A DNA stretch of 64,000 nt from positions 1 through 64,000 of the forward strand of contig JACRBZ010000056.1 of the NCBI GenBank assembly GCA_016219185.1, in the 5' to 3' direction. The notes below the pieces were generated by a model. It did not search any database, was not told the DNA's origin, and was given only the letters and a program-made list of their open reading frames with translations. This document shows, one piece after another, positions 26,917-33,507 of this stretch. Within the stretch, counting starts at the first letter, position 1. Every line of letters starts with the position of its first letter. Source of the DNA: Deltaproteobacteria bacterium (GTDB lineage: Bacteria > Desulfobacterota > Desulfobacteria > Desulfobacterales > Desulfatirhabdiaceae). Made by a program: the position numbers and the translations under genes.

Positions 26917-27957
26917 ATGCCTTTGAAAGTTGCCATAATCAGAGATGCCCGATACCAGATGCACCAGACGGGTAACAGTCATCCCGAACATCCCAGACGG
27001 CTTGCGTCGGTGTACAGGATGCTTGACGCTGATTTTCCGGAAGGTCTGATCTCCGTCGAACCTGTTCCCGTGCCTTTGGAATATCTGGAGTTGGTTCATA
27101 CACCGGCATACATCGAAAAGGTGCTGAAAACCGCGGACCATGATTTCACAAGCCTTGCTCCGGACACACCGGCAAGTTCGAAAAGTTATCTGTCCGCATG
27201 GCTTGCAGTCGGCGGATGTATGAAGGGTCTGGACTGCCTGATTTCGGGTGCATGCGATGTCTGTTTTGCGCTGGTGCGTCCACCGGGTCATCATGCGTTG
27301 CCGGACCGCGCCGGAGGCTTTTGTATTTTCAACAACCTGGGGATAACAGCCCGGTATGCGATAAAACAACATCGGATTCGGCGAATCCTGGTCATTGACT
27401 GGGACATTCATCACGGTAACGGCATTCAGCAATTGTTTTACAACAAAAAGAACGTGCTGTATTTCTCTACCCACGACATGCTGTTGTACCCCTACACCGG
27501 GGACTGGGATGAAACAGGCAAAGACAGCGGAAAAGGCTATACGATCAATATTCCGCTACCGCGAGAAATAAAAGATGCCGAGTTTCTATATCTGTATCAG
27601 AAGATTCTTGATCCGGTCATCCGTCAGTACCGCCCCGAGCTCATTCTTGTTGCCGCGGGCTTTGACGCGCATCGTGATGATTTGATCGGCAGGTCCCGGT
27701 TGACCGAAAAAGCATTCCGATGGCTGACACTTCTGCTTCTGAACCTGAGAGATAGGATCAATCATCCGCCGATTCTTTTATCTTTGGAAGGCGGATATAA
27801 CCCCAAATCTTTGACAATCTGCGTCAAAGAAGTGCTGCAGGCTTTGACCGAGGCAGAAACAAACCAGGAGATCCCGGCGGAAAAGACTCTGCGGGTATCG
27901 AAACTGGTTGAAAAAACATTTAAGATACATTCGAAATACGGGGTGTGGGGTTGTTGA
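26917..27957 (+). CDS. acuC: Zinc-dependent lysine deacetylase, AcuC/HDAC family
   Basis: This 346-residue class I/II histone-deacetylase-fold enzyme hydrolyses acetyl-lysine. The general bases are the pair in RPPGHHA (125-126). Zinc ligands are Asp163 and His165 in DWDIHHGNG and Asp250 in AGFDAHRDD. The transition-state Tyr294 is in LEGGY. All are intact. It lies between the GNAT gene and the AcsA-like gene, so it probably removes acetyl groups from the C-terminal lysine of one or both synthetases, as Bacillus AcuC does for AcsA. The ribosome site is weak, suggesting coupling. HDAC-like proteins also include polyamine deacetylases; context favours AcuC. Confidence 0.82.
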   Translation: MPLKVAIIRDARYQMHQTGNSHPEHPRRLASVYRMLDADFPEGLISVEPVPVPLEYLELVHTPAYIEKVLKTADHDFTSLAPDTPASSKSYLSAWLAVGGCMKGLDCLISGACDVCFALVRPPGHHALPDRAGGFCIFNNLGITARYAIKQHRIRRILVIDWDIHHGNGIQQLFYNKKNVLYFSTHDMLLYPYTGDWDETGKDSGKGYTINIPLPREIKDAEFLYLYQKILDPVIRQYRPELILVAAGFDAHRDDLIGRSRLTEKAFRWLTLLLLNLRDRINHPPILLSLEGGYNPKSLTICVKEVLQALTEAETNQEIPAEKTLRVSKLVEKTFKIHSKYGVWGC

Positions 27958-27989
27958 AGTGGCAGATGATTGGCAAGGGGTAAGGGTTT

Positions 27990-29720
27990 ATGATCAAGGC
28001 GAGAATTACGGCTGAGAATCCCGAGGCAAATCTTAGAGACTATGATCGGTTTTACCAATCTTTTTCATGGTCTGATATTGAGAAAGAATTTACCTGGCAC
28101 GAGACCGGGAAAATCAATATCGTGCATGAGGCGATTGACCGATGGGCGGAAGACCCGGACAAGCAGCACCGGACCGCTCTGATATATGAAAAAAGCGGCA
28201 ATGTTCAGACATACAGTTACCTTGATCTTAAAGAAAAATCCTGTCAGTGGGCAAATTTACTGGCAGGCTACGGGTTCGATTCCGGAGAGCGTTTATTCAT
28301 CTATCTGCCCTCATGCCCGGAAATGTATTTTGCGATTCTGGGTTGTGCCCGAATGGGCGTTTTGTTTTCCCCCTTGTTTTCAACGCTAACTTTTGATGAA
28401 ATCGAAGAACGTCTTGAAAATGCCAGGCCCAGAGGGATCCTCACGAATTCCGATTTGTGCGAGGGACTTCCGCCCGAAACCGTCAAGCAGATTGCCCACA
28501 TCTTCATCATCGAAGGTCCTTTGCCCGGCATATTCGCCAACGAAGAACTCATCGAAGGGATGCCCGAGAAAATGCAATCCCAATTTTCAACCCGATGGGT
28601 CAAAAGCGAAACGCCCCTTTACCTGCTTTATACATCCGGTTCGACCGGCCCCCCCAAAGGGGTTGTTCACGCGCATCGCGATATGGCCGGACATCTGCTC
28701 ACCGCCAGATATGTTCTGGATTTTCGGCAAGACACCATTTTTTGGACCGACAGCGAGCCGTCGTGGGTAACAGGCACGGTTTACGGCATGTTTGCGCCCT
28801 GGCTTTGCGGTTCGACAACCGTTGTGCAGGGAGATCCGTTTTCAGCCTCCAACTGGTATCGAACTCTGGAAAAACACCGGATAGCTGTCTGGTACACCAC
28901 ACCGTTCACCCTCAGAAGGCTGATTGACGCTGGAGAGGATCTGGTCAGTCGTTATGATTTCTCGCAGTTGCGGCATATTGCCGTTGTCGGTGAGGCACTG
29001 GCTCCCGAACTGATCTACTGGGTCCGGAAAAATCTGAAACTGACACCTCACGATACCTGGTGGATGACCGAAACCGGAATGATCTGCCTGGCGAATTTTC
29101 CATCAATGGACATCAAACCCGGATCCATGGGCAAACCGGTTCCGGGAGTCGAAGCCGTGATTGTGGATGAAAACGGCAATCCGCTGCCGCCCATGACCAT
29201 GGGGCAACTGGCCCTGAAGCCCGGATGGCCCGCCATGATGACGGAAATCTGGCTGGACAGGGAAAGATACCGGGCATATTTCAAATCCAAAGGCTGGCTA
29301 CTGACCGGGGATATGGCCGTAAAAGACGAAGATGGATATTATTACCATCAGGGCCGCACCGATGATCTGATCAAGGCAGGCGTGAAGCTGATCGGGCCTT
29401 ATGAGATCGAGCGCGTGTTATATCGTCACCCGGCAGTAAACGAAGCAGCGGTAATCTCCAAAGGCGTAAGGCTCGGAGAGCCGTTTCTGAAAGCATTCAT
29501 CACGGTCAAAAAAGGCTATGTACCGTCCGCCAGACTGAATCAGGAACTAAAAGCTTATGTCATGGCCAATCTTTCTTCTGAAATCGCGCTGAAAGAAATC
29601 GCTTTCATCGACGGAATCCCTAAAACCCGTTCCGGGAAACTGCTGCGCCGGGCTTTGCGAACGCAGGAACTGGGACTGCCCATCGGCGATCCCTTCAACA
29701 TAAAAGAAGATCGGAAATAA
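27990..29720 (+). CDS. acsA: Acetyl-/acyl-CoA synthetase, AcsA-like
   Basis: AMP-forming ligase of 576 residues that activates acetate or another short acid to its acyl-CoA. It resembles Bacillus AcsA along its length: FTWHETGKINIVHEAIDRWA near the start, a canonical phosphate loop LLYTSGSTGPPKGVVH, WTDSEPSWVTGTVYGMFAPW, HDTWWMTETG, and the C-terminal IPKTRSGKLLRR with catalytic Lys near residue 550. All key residues are present, unlike the other synthetase in the operon. The start has AAGGGGTAAGGG before it and lies 32 bp after the deacetylase gene. Activity is likely set by acetylation of the C-terminal lysine. Confidence 0.88.
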   Translation: MIKARITAENPEANLRDYDRFYQSFSWSDIEKEFTWHETGKINIVHEAIDRWAEDPDKQHRTALIYEKSGNVQTYSYLDLKEKSCQWANLLAGYGFDSGERLFIYLPSCPEMYFAILGCARMGVLFSPLFSTLTFDEIEERLENARPRGILTNSDLCEGLPPETVKQIAHIFIIEGPLPGIFANEELIEGMPEKMQSQFSTRWVKSETPLYLLYTSGSTGPPKGVVHAHRDMAGHLLTARYVLDFRQDTIFWTDSEPSWVTGTVYGMFAPWLCGSTTVVQGDPFSASNWYRTLEKHRIAVWYTTPFTLRRLIDAGEDLVSRYDFSQLRHIAVVGEALAPELIYWVRKNLKLTPHDTWWMTETGMICLANFPSMDIKPGSMGKPVPGVEAVIVDENGNPLPPMTMGQLALKPGWPAMMTEIWLDRERYRAYFKSKGWLLTGDMAVKDEDGYYYHQGRTDDLIKAGVKLIGPYEIERVLYRHPAVNEAAVISKGVRLGEPFLKAFITVKKGYVPSARLNQELKAYVMANLSSEIALKEIAFIDGIPKTRSGKLLRRALRTQELGLPIGDPFNIKEDRK

Positions 29721-29824
29721 CCGCTCATGATTGATGGCCATTCGCACCATGGAAAAAATGTCAAATGACGATTTCTCGAAGTTTTTCGCAATTAACCGAG
29801 ATTTGAGAACCGCGCTAATTCCAG

Positions 29825-29886
29825 TTCGCTTTCGCGGTCTCAGCCCGAATACTTGCTGGAATATCATTTTGAATGCAAAATGGAAT
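29825..29886 (+). repeat. Dispersed intergenic repeat, copy A
   Basis: About 60 bp starting TTCGCTTTCGCGGTCTC and ending with the small hairpin CATTTTG-aatg-CAAAATG. Two longer relatives lie at 46581-46665 and, inverted, at 51523-51601. This copy sits 28 bp before the CNBD gene, so its hairpin is within or near the leader of that gene. Confidence 0.8.
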
Positions 29887-29914
29887 AACAATTCTGACAG
29901 AAAGGAAATAAAGT

Positions 29915-30358
29915 ATGCTGGATCAAAGCGAGCTTTTTGAGGGAATGGGGATGCTTTTTGTCAAAGATTTCATGAAAGTTGCAATCACGACATCGTATGA
30001 CAAAGGAGATATTCTTTTTCGTGAGGGCGATCCGGCTCTTTATTTTTATACGATGATAAGCGGAAAAGTGAATCTGTCCATCAGAACCGGACATCATGTT
30101 TACACGATCAGCAATCCCGGAGAAGTTTTCGGATGGTCAAGTCTTGTGGAACGCGACCTGTATTCGGCAACAGCGGAATGTGTCGAACCTGCATTGCTGC
30201 TCAGAACCGACAAGAATGTTTTTTTCAAGATGATAGAAGCGCATCCGAACATTTCGAACATTTTCTATAAAAATCTATCAAAAACATTGGGGAAGCGACT
30301 TCTGGCAAGTTACAATGTCATTTCATGCGCTTTGGATGAAAAGACATCGCCGTCCTGA
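29915..30358 (+). CDS. Stand-alone cyclic-nucleotide-binding-fold (CNBD) protein
   Basis: This 147-residue protein is a single Crp-like effector domain without a DNA-binding part. It shows the beta-roll pattern DKGDILFREGDPALYFYTMISGK and the pocket segment GEVFGWSSLVERDLYSATA (69-87). The Arg-Ser pair that holds the cyclic phosphate in CAP is replaced by Tyr-Ser, so the ligand may not be cAMP. It ends the acs-GNAT-acuC-acsA run and overlaps the GGDEF gene tail to tail by 49 bp. In mycobacteria a CNBD is fused to the GNAT that acetylates acetyl-CoA synthetase; here the two would be separate chains. That parallel is inference. Confidence 0.78.
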   Translation: MLDQSELFEGMGMLFVKDFMKVAITTSYDKGDILFREGDPALYFYTMISGKVNLSIRTGHHVYTISNPGEVFGWSSLVERDLYSATAECVEPALLLRTDKNVFFKMIEAHPNISNIFYKNLSKTLGKRLLASYNVISCALDEKTSPS

Positions 30359-31503
30359 TTGAATAGGGTTTCATAAGAAGTCAGCCGATCGGCGAGTCCG
30401 ACAGCCCCCTTGCCATTTTCCTTGACACTAAACAGTGCCCGATCTGCCGAGGCCAGAAGACCGGTTAAATCTGTTGCGTGGTCCGGGAAGGCGGCGACGC
30501 CGTAGCTGGCCTGAAGTTTCACCTCAAAGCCATATTCCTGCAAGTAGACCGAGTTTTTTATTCGGGACTGAAGGTGCGAAGCTTTTTCCGCAGCCTGGAA
30601 CGGATTGAATTCGGGCAAGACAATGACGAATTCGTCTCCCGCGTATGCCACAGCGTAGGCCGGCGCTTCAACGATCTCATGAATGGTTCTGGCCACCTCC
30701 TGAATGGCGCGGCTGCCGTTCAAATGGCCGTAAGTGTCCACAACTTTCTTGAAGTTATCAAGGTCCATAAAAATAAGCGACAGGCAAGATTGCGTCAGCT
30801 TGCTGGTTTCAATCAACCCGGACAGGGAGTTATAAAGGAAGCGCCGATTATAAAGCCCGGTCAGGTTGTCCCGCATCGCCTGTTCGCGGAACCGCTGCTC
30901 GCTCTCTCGCAGGGATTCTTCAGCTTGCTTTCGTTGGGTGATGTCTATCATCGCGATGACGATGCGCGATAGCGTGTCTTCACTGCCCGATACGATCAAC
31001 GCTTTTGTCAGGACGCTTTTTTTGTTGCCTTTTCCTGTCACGATGGTCACCTCCCGTTCCCGGAAAATATTGCGTTCGGCGATCATCGGTATTATTTCAA
31101 GCACAAGACGATGAAATTCCTCGGGATTTCCGATAAACGGGAAACCTTGAACCAGCTCATCCCGGGTATCAACTTCCAGTAATTTCAAAAAAGCGTCATT
31201 AAATTCAACGGTTTTTATCATGCTTATGCAATGGCGTGTTTCCTGGGGATTATCGCGCAGATATTCTTCGAAATCAGCGACTCCGGATTCGCGAAGGTGG
31301 TCGAGATAGGTCTTAAGACGAGAGGCGTCCCTTTCTATCAGGGCAATCGGCGTGGAATGAAACAACAGGCGATATTTTTCTTCACTTCTGCGGACGGTAT
31401 TTTCCTCGGTCCGCGCACACCGCGCTTCAAGGTCTTTCACCCGACTACGCAATGCATCCACTTCAGCAAGGAGTTGTTTCCGGGTGTTGATCACATCGCA
31501 CAT
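30310..31503 (-). CDS. PAS-GGDEF protein with altered guanine-recognition residues
   Basis: This 397-residue protein has an N-terminal coiled coil (about 8-40), a PAS region (about 42-215) and a C-terminal GGDEF domain (about 225-375) with signature AGDEF. The metal-binding MDLDNF is intact. Where cyclases have KxxND...GHxxGD, this reads KKVVDTYGHLNGS. The Asn and the Asp that contact guanine in PleD-type enzymes are therefore Val and Ser. A Ser at that Asp position is the hallmark of Hypr GGDEF enzymes, which make cyclic AMP-GMP. It may make c-di-GMP, a mixed dinucleotide, or be a degenerate domain. There is no membrane segment. A consensus sigma-54 promoter lies about 90 bp upstream. Confidence 0.85.
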   Translation of the reverse strand: MCDVINTRKQLLAEVDALRSRVKDLEARCARTEENTVRRSEEKYRLLFHSTPIALIERDASRLKTYLDHLRESGVADFEEYLRDNPQETRHCISMIKTVEFNDAFLKLLEVDTRDELVQGFPFIGNPEEFHRLVLEIIPMIAERNIFREREVTIVTGKGNKKSVLTKALIVSGSEDTLSRIVIAMIDITQRKQAEESLRESEQRFREQAMRDNLTGLYNRRFLYNSLSGLIETSKLTQSCLSLIFMDLDNFKKVVDTYGHLNGSRAIQEVARTIHEIVEAPAYAVAYAGDEFVIVLPEFNPFQAAEKASHLQSRIKNSVYLQEYGFEVKLQASYGVAAFPDHATDLTGLLASADRALFSVKENGKGAVGLADRLTSYETLFNQDGDVFSSKAHEMTL

Positions 31504-31591
31504 AACTTGCCTCTTTCAAACAAAGAGAAAATATGGTTTTTAATGACATCTTGATTTGTTCATCGAATCAGCCGACATTTTTTTATCATTG

Positions 31592-31607
31592 AGCAATCTT
31601 TGTGCCA
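31592..31607 (-). promoter_or_regulatory. Consensus sigma-54 promoter of the GGDEF gene
   Basis: On the minus strand TGGCAC-AAAGA-TTGCT matches the -24/-12 consensus exactly, with the ten-base spacing between GG and GC. Predicted transcription starts near 31582, giving a leader of about 80 bp. The nearest sigma-54 activator gene (32061-33494) is just upstream on the same strand and is the prime candidate regulator. Confidence 0.85.
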
Positions 31608-31742
31608 CATGGGATCTTATAATTTTAAATAAATAAATTCAATTGGTTGTGAAATCATCGCAACCAGTGAACAGCATTGGACGGTTTTAAAATGCGGGAA
31701 TTTTCTATCCAAAGCATGATATGGATCTGCCGTTAATGGATA

Positions 31743-32039
31743 TTAATTATCCAGCCGGAAGGTTGCTCGTTCCATGGCGCGCTTCATGACATAGGCCAGC
31801 TCGAAGATTTCCTCGCCCACGCGCAGGGTCTCGGCAATGCCGCGCGCGTACATAAAGTCGGCCCCGGGCATGTGCAGGAAGATGTCCAGGTCCTGCAGAT
31901 AGCGCAGCGCGCGGGCCTCGTCCCGGCCATCGCCTTTCGCATGGCGGGCCAGGGTGTCTTCGATGCGCTTTTGCAGGACCGATCTGTCTTCTTCGCCCAG
32001 CATGTTCATCATCTTCGTCAGCAGTGCTTCGTGTTCCAT
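31743..32039 (-). CDS. Conserved-looking hypothetical protein, 98 residues
   Basis: A small soluble, mostly helical and charged protein (MEHEALLTKMMNMLGEE...) without signal peptide, membrane helix or metal motif. It begins about 20 bp after the NtrC-type regulator, so it is probably the last gene of the permease-kinase-regulator operon. I recognise no family. It could be a helper of the regulator or kinase; nothing in its sequence shows this. Confidence 0.65.
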   Translation of the reverse strand: MEHEALLTKMMNMLGEEDRSVLQKRIEDTLARHAKGDGRDEARALRYLQDLDIFLHMPGADFMYARGIAETLRVGEEIFELAYVMKRAMERATFRLDN

Positions 32040-32060
32040 GGCGATCCTCGTCTGGGGCTT

Positions 32061-33494
32061 TCAGCCCTTCCGGAAGTCTCCGGTGTTGATGTTCATGCGT
32101 TTTAGAATCTTCTGCAGGGAGAATCGCTCGATGCCGCTGATCCGGGCAGCCTCGGAGATATTGCCCTGGGTGTGCTCCAGAATGCGCTGCACGTAATTGC
32201 GCGTGAATTCCGCTACCACCATCTGTTTGCTCTCCTTGTAGGGAGAAAAATTGTCGCAGATCTCCCGGCCAAAGGACATACCGCTTTCCACCAGGCGCAC
32301 GTGGGCCATCTCGATGTGCTCGCCGGGGCAGAACACCGCCAGCCGACGCACAAAATTGAGCAGCTCACGCACGTTTCCCGGCCACTGGCGGCATGTCAGG
32401 TATGACAAGGCTTCGTGGGACAGCTCCTTTTGTGGCACACCCAGTTCGCGACAGATCTTGAGCAGGAAATAGCTTGAGATGAGCGGGATGTCCTCCGCAC
32501 GCTCGCATAGCGGCGGCACGTGGATGGAGAGCACGTTGAGCCGGAAGTAGAGGTCCTCGCGGAAGCTCTGGTCCGTGATCCTGGCCTCCAGGTTCTGGTT
32601 GGTGGAAGCCAGAATGCGCAAATTGACCTTGACGGCCGCATCGGTGCCCACGGGACGCACTTCACCTTCCTGGATGACCCGAAGCAGTTTGGCCTGCACG
32701 CTGGACGGGATATCTCCGATCTCATCGAGCAGGATGGTGCCCCGGTCCGCGGCAATGAACAGGCCCTTGCGGCTTCTGTCCGCCCCGGTGAAGGCACCCT
32801 TGACATGGCCGAAAAGTTCGCTCTCCAGCAGGGTGCCCGGAATGGCGGGGCAGTTCACGGTGACAAAGGGAGCGCCGGCACGCTGGCTCAAGGCCTGGAT
32901 GGCGCGGGATACGGGCTCCTTTCCCGTCCCGGACTCCCCCCGGATGAGCACCGTATAGTCGGAGGCGGCCACGGCGATAATGGACTTTCGCAGCCGGCGC
33001 ATGGCCGGGCTTTCGCCGATGAGCATGTGGCTGCACTCGCTGTCGGCGGACTTCTCGCGAAGGCGCATGTTTTCTCGCAGCAACCGGCTGCGCTCCAGGG
33101 CCTTACCCACAATACGGAAGAGATGGTCCTGGTCGATGGGCTTGGTCAGGAAGTCGTAGGCGCCTTCCTTGAGGGCGGCCACGGCGGTCTCCACCGACCC
33201 GAAGGCCGTGAGCATGATAACGGTTAGCGATGGGTTGAGCGACAGCGCTTCGGTGAGCAGGTTCTGACCCGAGAGCCCGGGCATCCGAAGATCGGTGATG
33301 AGAACGTCGTAGTCGCCGCGCTCCAGTTCTTGAAGGGCTTCATCGCCGGACAGGCGCATGTTACAGTTCAAGTCCGGAAACTGGCTGAGCAAAAGACGAG
33401 AGAGCCCCACGGCAAAGTCACGCTGGTCATCCACAACCAGCACGGACTGGCGGCATGCGGCAGACGATTCAGTCATCAGGCGATCTTCAATCAT
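32061..33494 (-). CDS. NtrC-family sigma-54-dependent response regulator
   Basis: This 477-residue activator has a receiver with Asp22/Asp23 and phospho-acceptor Asp68, and an AAA+ domain with Walker A GESGTGKEP, the loop HVKGAFTGAD and Walker B TILLDEIGD. A Fis-like helix-turn-helix follows (GNISEAARISGIERFSLQKILKRM). The start at 33494 follows GGGAAG, and an ATG 18 bp later is also possible. The gene is 13 bp after the haem-binding kinase. Likely targets are the YeiH operon itself (promoter 37861-37876 with palindrome 37935-37956) and the GGDEF gene (promoter 31592-31607). Confidence 0.93.
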   Translation of the reverse strand: MIEDRLMTESSAACRQSVLVVDDQRDFAVGLSRLLLSQFPDLNCNMRLSGDEALQELERGDYDVLITDLRMPGLSGQNLLTEALSLNPSLTVIMLTAFGSVETAVAALKEGAYDFLTKPIDQDHLFRIVGKALERSRLLRENMRLREKSADSECSHMLIGESPAMRRLRKSIIAVAASDYTVLIRGESGTGKEPVSRAIQALSQRAGAPFVTVNCPAIPGTLLESELFGHVKGAFTGADRSRKGLFIAADRGTILLDEIGDIPSSVQAKLLRVIQEGEVRPVGTDAAVKVNLRILASTNQNLEARITDQSFREDLYFRLNVLSIHVPPLCERAEDIPLISSYFLLKICRELGVPQKELSHEALSYLTCRQWPGNVRELLNFVRRLAVFCPGEHIEMAHVRLVESGMSFGREICDNFSPYKESKQMVVAEFTRNYVQRILEHTQGNISEAARISGIERFSLQKILKRMNINTGDFRKG

Positions 33495-33507
33495 TTACAG
33501 CTTCCCG

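Noticed and set aside
27964..27979. Sigma-54-like GG-N10-GC element (TGGCAG-ATGAT-TGGC) before the acsA-like gene
   Set aside because: It lies only about 11 bp before the ATG and overlaps the ribosome-binding site, so transcription would start at the start codon. Genes upstream are co-directional and close, so it is probably chance.
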